Part shown: positions 17,600 through 25,202 of the stretch, piece by piece
Layout: each line of letters begins with the position of its first letter
Position numbering within the stretch: position 1 is the stretch's first letter
Assembly (NCBI RefSeq): GCF_052115865.1
Contig: NZ_JBQKME010000001.1
Location: 1-64,000, forward strand
DNA: 64,000 nt
Reading direction: 5' to 3'
Origin: Fundicoccus_A sp052115865
GTDB taxonomy: Bacteria; Bacillota; Bacilli; Lactobacillales; Aerococcaceae
The notes under the pieces: generated by a model
What the model saw: the letters and a program-made list of their open reading frames with translations, nothing else
What the model was told of the DNA's origin: nothing
The model's database searches: none
Translations under genes and position numbers: made by a program

Positions 17600-18301
17600 A
17601 TGACAAGTTTATTTATTATGGGAGATTCAACGGCTTCAATTAAGTTGGCTGAAAAACATCCTGAGACAGGCTGGGGAGAAGCTCTGCGTTTCTTTTTAAA
17701 AACAGAAGTTAATCTTTACAATTTTGCACAAAATGGTCGTAGCACAAAATCATTTGTTGATTTAGGTGATTGGGGTTTAGTTTTGGAGAAATTATCGGAA
17801 GGTGATTTTGTTCTGATTCAGTTTGGGCATAATGATCAAAAATTAGAAGATGAAACACGCTATACCGACCCCAATACCACTTACAAAGAAAATATTAAAC
17901 ACTTTGTAAAAATTATCAGAGAAAGAAAAGCCTACCCTATTTTACTGACCTCTTGTAGTCGACAAGCTTTTGACTTAGATGGTCAAAAAAGAGTCGATAC
18001 CATTGGGGAATATCCTAAAGCAATGCAAGCAGTGAGTGAAGAATTAGGCACTGAATTTTTAGATATCTATCAATACAGTTATGATTTGCAAATCGTTATA
18101 GGTTTTGAAAATAGCAAGCAGTTGTTTTTACAAATGGAAAGTAATCAACATCATAACTACTTTGATGGAATAGTAGACCAGACACATTTTTCACCTTATG
18201 GTGCTTTTACTATCGCAGAACTTTTTGTGAAGAAGGTTATTGAAAATAATTTATCATTGGTCAAATTATTCAATCCACTCGGATATAAGATAAATAATTA
18301 A
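17600..18301 (+). CDS. SGNH-hydrolase esterase, rhamnogalacturonan acetylesterase-like (CE12)
   Basis: A 233-residue cytoplasmic protein. The four SGNH blocks are clear: block I GDSTAS with Ser 10, block II NGRSTKSF, block III FGHNDQK, and block V DQTHFSPYGA with the catalytic Asp and His. This combination is typical of CE12 rhamnogalacturonan acetylesterases, which remove acetyl groups from galacturonate in the backbone. It lies 19 bases after the pectin methylesterase and before uxaE, fitting a sequence of de-esterification then uronate catabolism. Confidence 0.9.
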   Translation: MTSLFIMGDSTASIKLAEKHPETGWGEALRFFLKTEVNLYNFAQNGRSTKSFVDLGDWGLVLEKLSEGDFVLIQFGHNDQKLEDETRYTDPNTTYKENIKHFVKIIRERKAYPILLTSCSRQAFDLDGQKRVDTIGEYPKAMQAVSEELGTEFLDIYQYSYDLQIVIGFENSKQLFLQMESNQHHNYFDGIVDQTHFSPYGAFTIAELFVKKVIENNLSLVKLFNPLGYKINN

Positions 18302-18320
18302 TTTTTAAGGAGCATAATGA

Positions 18321-19799
18321 ATGAGTGAACTAACAGAAACAAATCAATTTTTTGATGCAATTTACCCGAATTCAAAACAAAGCTATGAAGGTAGTCATAT
18401 TTACATGGCAAAAAAAGATGGCCAAGACTATGTCGTTGTAAAAGGCCAAAGTGATTTTTATGATGAACTTGAAGGCGATATTTTGGACAATGGCGAAAAA
18501 GTAGCTTTAGCTAACCACGCAACCCGCCTCGTATTAAATAAATACTTTGATTATACTGTTCCGCAAGCATTTGGAACAGAAATAGCAACAATAGGACTTG
18601 GAGATCGTTTAGGTTTAGCGGGTAGAGGTCAATTATTAGCGGTAAAAGGACATGCTGTTCGTCCTGTATTAGCGCAACAAAGTATCCGCGAGTTAAACCT
18701 AACCAATCGTAGTTTAACTGATGTCTTAGATGCTGCCGCTTTTGCAGTTTTCAAAGAAAATTATCATCTTGGCTTTGGCGCAGACGGAGACCATTTAAAA
18801 CTAGAAGAAGATATTGAATATGCCTTAAATACAGGCGTTTCAATGTTAACGCTCGATTGTTCTGATTATATTGATAATCAAGTAACCGAGTATAGCGCCC
18901 AAGAATTAGAAGAAAAATATTTAGAAATTGATGCTGATTCACGTAAAGAATGGGAAGCAACTTACTTAGAAAAAGAATTTGATTTTGAAGATTTCAGCAT
19001 TCACTTTGATAAAGCAACCTTAATGTACAATGCGGTTCAATATCATGCCGGTATCGAATATATGATTAAAATTTTCAATAAATATGTTCGTCCATTAGAT
19101 AAGGGAATTGATTTTGAAGTTTCTATTGATGAAACCATGACAGTTACTTCACCAGCATCCCATTTCTTTGTAGCGAATGAACTATATAAGCATGATATTA
19201 AAGTAAATAGTTTAGCACCACGCTTTATTGGTCAATTCCAAAAAGGTATTGACTATATGGGAGATATTGAAGCCTTTGAACTAGACTTCAGTCAACATTG
19301 TCAAATTGCAGATCATTTTGGTTATAAAATTTCTGTTCACTCTGGAAGTGATAAATTTAGCGTCTTTCCAATTGTAGCTAAATATACCAAAGGTCGTTTC
19401 CATGTAAAAACGGCAGGAACAAACTGGTTAGAAGCGCTAAAAGTGATTGCGTCACATGACTATGATTTATTTAGACAATTATACAAGTTTGCTATGGATA
19501 ATTTTGCAGAAGCACAAAAATATTATTATATTACACCTGATCTTTCAAACCTTCCTAATATCGATGATCTAAAAGATGAAGAATTGGTCAATTATTTAGC
19601 CGATGATAATGCAAGACAGTTACTGCATGTCACTTATGGCTTAATCTTGACAAATAAAGATGAAAATGATGAACACTATCTTTTCCGTGATCAAATTTAT
19701 GCGAGTTTAGATAAGTATGACAATGAGTATGCCGATACATTACATCAACATATTAAAAAACACATCGATTTACTGAATGTTGCAAAGGAGAATGTATAA
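18321..19799 (+). CDS. uxaE: Tagaturonate epimerase (UxaE family)
   Basis: A 492-residue cytoplasmic protein recognisable as the UxaE/tagaturonate-fructuronate epimerase family, which interconverts D-tagaturonate and D-fructuronate at C-4. Supporting features are its length, the LGLAGRGQLLAVKG block and FGADGDHLK segment in the N-terminal half, and a TIM-barrel-like C-terminal half with SLAPRFIGQFQKGIDY and HSGSDKFSVFP, which contain likely metal or substrate ligands (Asp, His). It overlaps the uronate isomerase gene by one base (TAATG), a strong sign that the two act in succession. In this organism it would let galacturonate enter the fructuronate branch without the altronate route; the later enzymes are not in the window. 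Confidence 0.85.
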   Translation: MSELTETNQFFDAIYPNSKQSYEGSHIYMAKKDGQDYVVVKGQSDFYDELEGDILDNGEKVALANHATRLVLNKYFDYTVPQAFGTEIATIGLGDRLGLAGRGQLLAVKGHAVRPVLAQQSIRELNLTNRSLTDVLDAAAFAVFKENYHLGFGADGDHLKLEEDIEYALNTGVSMLTLDCSDYIDNQVTEYSAQELEEKYLEIDADSRKEWEATYLEKEFDFEDFSIHFDKATLMYNAVQYHAGIEYMIKIFNKYVRPLDKGIDFEVSIDETMTVTSPASHFFVANELYKHDIKVNSLAPRFIGQFQKGIDYMGDIEAFELDFSQHCQIADHFGYKISVHSGSDKFSVFPIVAKYTKGRFHVKTAGTNWLEALKVIASHDYDLFRQLYKFAMDNFAEAQKYYYITPDLSNLPNIDDLKDEELVNYLADDNARQLLHVTYGLILTNKDENDEHYLFRDQIYASLDKYDNEYADTLHQHIKKHIDLLNVAKENV

Positions 19800-21202
19800 T
19801 GACATTTATTCATGATGATTTCATGTTAGAAAACGAAACAGCTAAACGTTTGTATCACGAATATGCAAAAGATATGCCAATATTCGATTACCATTGCCAC
19901 ATATCACCCCAATTGATTGCCGAAGATTATGCATTCGAAGATATTGGTGAAATTTGGTTAGCAGGAGACCACTATAAATGGCGAGCTATGCGTGCAAATG
20001 GTGTTCCTGAACGATTAATTACAGGAGATTCGACGAATAAAGAAAAGTTTGAAGCTTGGGCAGCAACTGTGCCTAATACAGTTGGAAATCCATTGTACCA
20101 CTGGTCAGCAATGGAGTTAAAAACCTACTTTGGTGTAGATGAATTATTAAATGAGGATAACTGGGAATCAATTTATGAACAAGCTAATGCCAAAATTAAG
20201 GATGAAAAATTAACGGCACGTAAATTGATTGAGATGTCCAATGTTCATTTAGTTGGGACAACAGACAATCCAGATGACTCCTTAGAGTATCATGTGGCTT
20301 TAAAAGATAGTGATTTTGGTCCGAAAGTTGTTCCTTCATTTAGACCCGATGCTGCTTTAGATGTAGCAAGTGATCGTTTTAGAAAATTCATTAAAGACAT
20401 TGGAGTAGTAGTTGGTGAAACCATCGACTCTTATGCAGCTTTAGTAAGTGCTTTAGCTAAACGAATTGATTTCTTTGATGAGTTAGGAACAGTAGCTTCT
20501 GATCATGCTTTGGAAACAATCGATTATATCGAGAAAGATGACACTTATATTGAAGCTGTGTTTCAAAAAGCAGTAGACAATGATACACTTACGAAAGAAG
20601 AGAAAACCGCCTATCAAAGTAGATTATTATATGATTTAGCTGGCTTTTATACAGAGAAAAATTGGGTTATGCAGATTCACTTTGGTGCATTAAGAAATAA
20701 TAACTCTAAATATTTTGATTTACTAGGTTACGATACTGGTTTTGACTCTATTCGTGATACAGCCAATGATGCGTTTGGACTAAACCGTCTTTTAGATGCT
20801 TTTTCAGCCAATGAAAGACTACCAAAAATGATTTTATACCCCTTAAATCCAAATCAATTTGATACTATTGCAAGTACAATTGCCAACTTCCAAGTGAATG
20901 ACCAAGGCGTGAAGTCTAAAATCCAGTTAGGTTCTGGTTGGTGGTTTAATGATACAGAACGCGGTATGATTCACCAAATGGAAGCATTAGCCGACCATGG
21001 CTTATTGATGCATTTTGTTGGAATGTTGACAGACTCACGTAGCTTTGTCTCCTATCCACGTCATGATTATTTCAGACGTATTTTGTGTCAATTGATTGGG
21101 GAAAAAGTCGAAAAAGGTAAAATACCAAACGATGAGAAACTGTTGAAACAATTAATTGAAAATATCTCGTTTAATAATGCGGTAAGATATTTTCAAAAAT
21201 AG
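19799..21202 (+). CDS. uxaC: Uronate isomerase (glucuronate/galacturonate isomerase)
   Basis: A 467-residue amidohydrolase-fold enzyme that isomerises D-galacturonate to D-tagaturonate or D-glucuronate to D-fructuronate. Family marks: FDYHCHISP near residue 29 (metal-binding His-x-His), the GDHYKWRAMRANGVPE block, the MQIHFGALRNNNS segment, and LGSGWWFNDTERGM followed by a LLMHFVGMLTDSRSFVSYPRHDYFRR C-terminal signature, within which the conserved aspartate (TDSR) and arginines are found. It overlaps uxaE by one base and precedes a TIM-barrel protein. The position after polygalacturonase and esterases indicates galacturonate as main substrate. Confidence 0.96.
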   Translation: MTFIHDDFMLENETAKRLYHEYAKDMPIFDYHCHISPQLIAEDYAFEDIGEIWLAGDHYKWRAMRANGVPERLITGDSTNKEKFEAWAATVPNTVGNPLYHWSAMELKTYFGVDELLNEDNWESIYEQANAKIKDEKLTARKLIEMSNVHLVGTTDNPDDSLEYHVALKDSDFGPKVVPSFRPDAALDVASDRFRKFIKDIGVVVGETIDSYAALVSALAKRIDFFDELGTVASDHALETIDYIEKDDTYIEAVFQKAVDNDTLTKEEKTAYQSRLLYDLAGFYTEKNWVMQIHFGALRNNNSKYFDLLGYDTGFDSIRDTANDAFGLNRLLDAFSANERLPKMILYPLNPNQFDTIASTIANFQVNDQGVKSKIQLGSGWWFNDTERGMIHQMEALADHGLLMHFVGMLTDSRSFVSYPRHDYFRRILCQLIGEKVEKGKIPNDEKLLKQLIENISFNNAVRYFQK

Positions 21203-21222
21203 TTAATTAACAAGGAGGATCC

Positions 21223-22062
21223 ATGACTTATCCATTAAATTTAGGTATCCGATTGCATGATGTAGAAGGGAAAACGTTTGAAGAACGCATTAAAAAGGTA
21301 GCTTCTTTTGGGCTATCTCATGTTCAACTAGCTCCCCTCAAGGTTTATGATGAGTTAACTAAAATTCAAGATGTTTCACAAGGTTTTGCTATGCAAAGTA
21401 GACAAATTCTTAGAAAATATAACGTTGATATTTGTGTGTTAGGAAGCTATATCAACTTATCACATCTTGATGAAAATGTGAGACAAGATGAATTAGATAA
21501 ATTTTATTATTCATTGAAGATGGCAGAAAGTTTTGGTGCAGGTTTAGTTGGTACAGAAACAGGTAGCGTTGGAAAAGGTTATACAGAGGATAACTTTACA
21601 GAAGAAGCGTACCAGATCGTTAAAGAATCAGTGCAAAAAATGGTTAAAATTGGAGAGCAATTTGGCAAAATTGTAGCTATCGAAGCCGGTGTTAATCATC
21701 CTATTTATACCGTCGATCATTTACTGAGACTCGTTGAGGATGTGAATTCTGAGAATATTCAGGTAATTCTTGACCCAGTAAATCTAATGACACTTGAAAA
21801 CTATCATAATCAAACAGAAATTACTAAAGATGCTTTTAAACGTCTGGATCCATATATTCAAGTGATTCATCTGAAAGATTTTGATGTTCAAGATGGCAAA
21901 CTTGTCCCAGTAGCTGTTGGACAAGGCTTGATGGATCATAAACCATATATCGAGTACGCCAAATACCACCGTCCAGGAGTCCAAATTAGTTTTGAAGATA
22001 CGAAAGATAAAGATTTACAAAAGAGCTTAGACTATATTGCTGATTTGTATGAGCAAGTATAG
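21223..22062 (+). CDS. Sugar phosphate isomerase/epimerase-like TIM-barrel protein
   Basis: A 279-residue protein of the xylose-isomerase-like TIM-barrel superfamily. Putative metal ligands are Glu in IAIEAGVNHPIYT (near residue 154), Asp in ILDPVNLM (near 184), His in VIHLKDF (near 211) and Glu in QISFEDTKD (near 254), which is the normal E-D-H-E arrangement. Substrate is unknown. Being the last gene of the uronate operon, it may work on a uronate or keto-sugar intermediate or help uptake of an alternative epimer; that is inference. It starts 20 bases after uxaC with an AGGAGG site and ends before a strong terminator. Confidence 0.75.
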   Translation: MTYPLNLGIRLHDVEGKTFEERIKKVASFGLSHVQLAPLKVYDELTKIQDVSQGFAMQSRQILRKYNVDICVLGSYINLSHLDENVRQDELDKFYYSLKMAESFGAGLVGTETGSVGKGYTEDNFTEEAYQIVKESVQKMVKIGEQFGKIVAIEAGVNHPIYTVDHLLRLVEDVNSENIQVILDPVNLMTLENYHNQTEITKDAFKRLDPYIQVIHLKDFDVQDGKLVPVAVGQGLMDHKPYIEYAKYHRPGVQISFEDTKDKDLQKSLDYIADLYEQV

Positions 22063-22080
22063 GTAAAATTAAAAGATGAC

Positions 22081-22126
22081 TAGCCTCAAGTGTTAAGCAT
22101 AAATTCTAACATTTGGGGCTATTTTA
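22081..22126 (+). terminator. Terminator of the GH28-uxaE-uxaC operon
   Basis: A 15-bp stem with two G-U pairs (22081-22095 with 22107-22121), 11-base loop, then TTTTATTTA. Confidence 0.85.
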
Positions 22127-22159
22127 TTTATTAATAAAATTGTGATAACAACATTCTCC

Positions 22160-22216
22160 TTGTAATCTCTATTCGAATCAATTATGATAAGAGGGCATAA
22201 CCTGTCCGAACAGGTT
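22160..22216 (+). promoter_or_regulatory. araR promoter with a palindromic AraR-type operator
   Basis: TTGTAA (22160-22165) and TATGAT (22183-22188) are separated by 17 bases. An 18-bp palindrome with 7-bp arms, AACCTGTCCGAACAGGTT, occupies 22199-22216. Its core TGTCCGAACA has the TGTNCGNACA form also found in front of araB, so AraR most likely represses its own gene. Confidence 0.7.
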
Positions 22217-22239
22217 GAGATGAATCTAGGAGTATGAAA

Positions 22240-23322
22240 ATGAACAAAACTAAATACCAAATTGTGGCCGATGACTTACGTAACAAGATTTTGCTGAATG
22301 AATATTTACCAGACGAAGCTATTCCATCAGAATTGCAGTTACAAGAGATGTACGAGGTAAGTCGCCATACCGTACGTGAAGCGATTAATATTTTGGTTAA
22401 TGAAGGCTACCTAAGAAAGAGGAAGGGATCTGGAACTTATGTCGATTCCAACAAACCTACTTTACAAAATAACCAGACAACTTTAAAAACAGTGGGGGTC
22501 ATTATTTCTTATATGTCTGACTATATTTTTCCAGATATTGTGAGAGGAATTGAACGTACCCTTCGGCAATACGGTTATTCCTTTATGCTTGCAAGTACAG
22601 GGAATGACTATCAGCAAGAAAAATTATGTTTAGAGCAAATGATAAGCCAAGGTGTTCAAGCATTAATTGTGGAGCCGACCAAGAGTAATCAATTTAATCC
22701 CAATTTAGCTTTATATACGAGTATTCGAAATAGCGGGATTCCAGTTGTTATGATAAATGCCAACTACGAAGAGTTAGACCTTCCTTCAATCGCTTTAAAC
22801 GATGTGAAGAGTGGATTTGTCGCAGCAGAAGCCGTAATGAAAGTAGGGCACAAAGATATCTTATTAGTCAGCAAAATTGACGACTTGCAAGGGAAACTGA
22901 GAATGAAAGGCTTCTTTAAGGCTTGTGAGCAATACAAAATCGATTTCAAACCAGAAAATATCCTGACATATACGACAGAAACCCGTAAAGAAATTGCTTT
23001 CCAGGCATTAGAGAAATTGAGAAAGTCACCCAATATTACGGCGGTTGTCGGCTACAATGATCAAATTGTTTATCAAATTATCGCTTTGTTAAACCAATAT
23101 GATATTCAAGTGCCAGAAGATATATCCATTGTAGGTAACGACCACTATATAGCACCAACGATTAATCAAATCGACTTAACAACCATTGAGCATCCAAAAG
23201 AGCAATTGGGGATGGATGCAGCCAAGTGGGTTGTAGAAGCCATTCATAATCAACAATATGGCAAGAGTATTTTCTATGAACCGAAATTAATCGCCGGTTC
23301 AACGGTAAAAAACCTAAATTAA
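22240..23322 (+). CDS. araR: Arabinose-responsive repressor AraR (GntR-LacI chimera)
   Basis: 360 residues with two domains. Residues 3-70 form a GntR-type winged helix (SELQLQEMYEVSRHTVREAI recognition region, ending KGSGTYV). Residues 80-358 form a LacI/periplasmic-binding-type effector domain (VGVIISYMSDYIFPDIVRGIE onward). This fusion is the hallmark of AraR, a repressor released by L-arabinose. ATG 22240 is preferred to ATG 22234 because AGGAG (22228-22232) then has 7-base spacing. Likely targets are its own promoter and the ara operon at 25.1 kb, both carrying matching operator boxes. The gene stands alone between two terminators. Confidence 0.93.
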   Translation: MNKTKYQIVADDLRNKILLNEYLPDEAIPSELQLQEMYEVSRHTVREAINILVNEGYLRKRKGSGTYVDSNKPTLQNNQTTLKTVGVIISYMSDYIFPDIVRGIERTLRQYGYSFMLASTGNDYQQEKLCLEQMISQGVQALIVEPTKSNQFNPNLALYTSIRNSGIPVVMINANYEELDLPSIALNDVKSGFVAAEAVMKVGHKDILLVSKIDDLQGKLRMKGFFKACEQYKIDFKPENILTYTTETRKEIAFQALEKLRKSPNITAVVGYNDQIVYQIIALLNQYDIQVPEDISIVGNDHYIAPTINQIDLTTIEHPKEQLGMDAAKWVVEAIHNQQYGKSIFYEPKLIAGSTVKNLN

Positions 23323-23325
23323 AAC

Positions 23326-23359
23326 AAAAGGATTCATGAACGTTATCATGAATCCTTTT
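23326..23359. terminator. Bidirectional terminator after araR
   Basis: A perfect 14-bp stem (23326-23339 with 23346-23359), 6-base loop, flanked by A-run and T-run. The opposite-strand thioesterase stop codon lies inside the right arm. Confidence 0.9.
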
Positions 23360-23765
23360 TCAATGCTTTTTCTAAAGCATCTAAAATATGTGGATGCGTC
23401 CTCTTTAACGAAGTTGGTCGACCAGTTTCACTTAAAATATAGCAATGGCTAGACGAACCTGTTGTCGTTAATTCTCCCGTTTCCTCGTTATAAATTTCAT
23501 AAGATAACTCCATTCGAAAGGCTGTAAACATTTCAACGGCAACATGAATTTGTGCAGTGTCGCCAAACCTTAAAGGCTTTTTAAACTGACTGTCAACAGC
23601 CAATACAGGAATACTAATTCCCTCGTCACTCATCTTCTTATAATTATAACCTAACTCACTCAAATAACTTATTCGAGCTTCTTCAAACCACCGAATATAA
23701 TTGGAATGGTGGACAATCTGCATCGCATCGGTTTCGTAAAACTGCACCGTATGTAGATATTTCAA
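23346..23765 (-). CDS. Acyl-CoA thioesterase, hotdog fold (YbgC/FcbC type)
   Basis: 139 residues with the 4-hydroxybenzoyl-CoA thioesterase signature: YETDAMQIVHHSNYIRWFEEAR at residues 10-31, in which the Asp is the catalytic residue, followed by the beta strands of a single hotdog domain. It hydrolyses acyl-CoA thioesters in the cytoplasm; the natural substrate is not shown. Start appears to be TTG 23765, with a GAGGGGG ribosome-binding site 8 bases upstream. It is unrelated to the pectin genes around it and looks like a chromosomal backbone gene next to the island or between parts of it. Confidence 0.88.
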   Translation of the reverse strand: MKYLHTVQFYETDAMQIVHHSNYIRWFEEARISYLSELGYNYKKMSDEGISIPVLAVDSQFKKPLRFGDTAQIHVAVEMFTAFRMELSYEIYNEETGELTTTGSSSHCYILSETGRPTSLKRTHPHILDALEKALKKDS

Positions 23766-23886
23766 ATCAAAACCCCCTCAATAAATATCACTATCTATTA
23801 TCTAACTTTAAATTCAAAAATAAAAGTGGAAATGCTCATTTTTGGTGTATATATGTATAGGAATATTTTTTACAGGAGGTATTTAT

Positions 23887-24810
23887 TTGAGAGAGAATTT
23901 TGAATTAGAGCAGTTGAAGTTACTTAAACAACGAGCCATGTTTTTCACATCAGATCAAAATAAGAAATATTATACACTGAACCAAGGTAACAAAGGGGAA
24001 ACAGATATGTTTCGGTTTATTGAATGCTATGGCAGTTCTTATTGGAAAATATTTAGTAATTTTTGGTTTGAACACGGAAAACGGATGGAAGCTGATTTTA
24101 TTATCGTTATGCAGGATCAAAGGTTAGTTTTAGAAGTTAAAAATTATGATGGTCAATTTAAATTGATTGATGGGAAAAATTATCTCAATCATGTTCTTAT
24201 AGATTCTGATATTTTTAATCAAATGACTTATCGATTAAATCGACTAAAAATTATTGCAGCTAATGTCGATCCGCAAATTCGTGTTCATGGCGCAGTAGTA
24301 TTTATTGGTGAGAATTGCGAGATTGAAATAAATAATTCTTTCGAATTTGAAGTTTTACAACGACATCAGTTGAAGTGTTGGTTGAGAAAAATACGAGAAC
24401 TGACGGATTATCCAATGCATTCAAAGTATATTAAAGAGTGTTGCGATGTGTTGAATGCTGTTCGAATTGAGAATCCATTTAAAGCTCGATCATTATCTGA
24501 TGAGGATTTTTTTAAATTAAAGAAAGGTATCATTTGTATGAATTGCACAAATCTTGGAATACAAACGACTCATAAAAAAGTATCCTGTCAGTTTTGCGGA
24601 ATGGCAGAGAGAAAATCAGATGTCATTCTTCGAATGGGGCGTGAACTTCGTATTCTTTTTTATGATCATCCAGAAAAAGTGACGGTTAATAATTTATATC
24701 AATTAGCTGGCGGTACGATAAGTAAAGTAAGTATTTTAAAGGTTTTTGAAAGAAATTATAAGAAAAAAGGTAGTATTAGAAAACAATACTATGAAATTAA
24801 ACTAGATTAG
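23887..24810 (+). CDS. NERD-domain (nuclease-related) protein with zinc-finger-like C-terminal region
   Basis: 307 residues. Start is TTG 23887, since AGGAGG (23874-23879) is 7 bases upstream; the frame is open back to 23842 without such a site. Residues 37-150 match the NERD domain: GNKGETDMFR, then HGKRMEADFIIV and LVLEVKNYDG, i.e. the acidic and lysine residues of a PD-(D/E)xK nuclease fold. Near residues 218-240 there are two CxxC-type pairs (CMNC and CQFC), suggesting a zinc ribbon, followed by a basic C-terminal domain that may bind DNA. Likely role in DNA processing; not demonstrated. It lies directly before the 41-bp repeat array. Confidence 0.8.
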   Translation: MRENFELEQLKLLKQRAMFFTSDQNKKYYTLNQGNKGETDMFRFIECYGSSYWKIFSNFWFEHGKRMEADFIIVMQDQRLVLEVKNYDGQFKLIDGKNYLNHVLIDSDIFNQMTYRLNRLKIIAANVDPQIRVHGAVVFIGENCEIEINNSFEFEVLQRHQLKCWLRKIRELTDYPMHSKYIKECCDVLNAVRIENPFKARSLSDEDFFKLKKGIICMNCTNLGIQTTHKKVSCQFCGMAERKSDVILRMGRELRILFYDHPEKVTVNNLYQLAGGTISKVSILKVFERNYKKKGSIRKQYYEIKLD

Positions 24811-24827
24811 TTTTTGCATGCTCTTTT

Positions 24828-25073
24828 ATCGCTAACAATATTCGTTGATAGTTAGTGATGCTGGGTTTATCGCTAACAATATTCGTTGATAGTTAGTGAT
24901 GCTGGGTTTATCGCTAACAATATTTGTCAATAGTTAGTGATACCGGGATTATCGCTAACAATATTTGTCAATAGTTAGTGATACTGGGATTATCACTAAC
25001 AATATTCGTCAATAGTTAGTGATACCGGGATTATCACTAAGAATCAACTTAAATAATTAGTGATAATTAGTTT
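24828..25073. repeat. Six tandem 41-bp palindrome-containing repeats
   Basis: Six units start at 24828, 24869, 24910, 24951, 24992 and 25033, an exact 41-base period; the last is degenerate. Each carries ATCRCTAAC at its left and GTTAGTGAT about 13 bases further right, giving a 9-bp hairpin with (in the GC version) one G-U pair, and a linker of the type RYYGGGWTT. 41 is not a multiple of three and no frame runs through, so it is non-coding. It fills most of the gap between the NERD gene and the ara promoter. It could act as a series of terminators or as protein-binding sites. Confidence 0.92.
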
Positions 25074-25114
25074 ATCAACGAGAAAATCCTCACATTAATT
25101 AAAAACCCTTACAA

Positions 25115-25170
25115 AGATGTACGAACATATAAAAAATAATTGTTGACATATACGGACAAAAAAGTATAAT
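25115..25170 (+). promoter_or_regulatory. ara operon promoter with two AraR boxes
   Basis: TTGACA (25143-25148) and TATAAT (25165-25170), 16 bases apart, form a near-consensus promoter. Box 1, AGATGTACGAACATAT (25115-25130), and box 2, ACATATACGGACAAAA (25146-25161), resemble the AraR operator; box 1 contains the exact TGTNCGNACA core and box 2 differs at one core position. Box 2 overlaps the -35 and spacer, so AraR binding would block polymerase, and the two boxes, about 31 bases apart (three helical turns), allow cooperative binding. Confidence 0.82.
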
Positions 25171-25202
25171 GAAAGTGAAAAGTGTCAAAGGAGGATAAAT
25201 GG

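Noticed and set aside
24828..25073. Possible CRISPR array.
   Set aside because: The units are contiguous 41-bp tandem repeats without unique spacers, and no cas genes are nearby.
25199..25201. ATG as start of araB.
   Set aside because: Out of frame with the ribulokinase; GTG 25203 is in frame and well spaced from AGGAGG.
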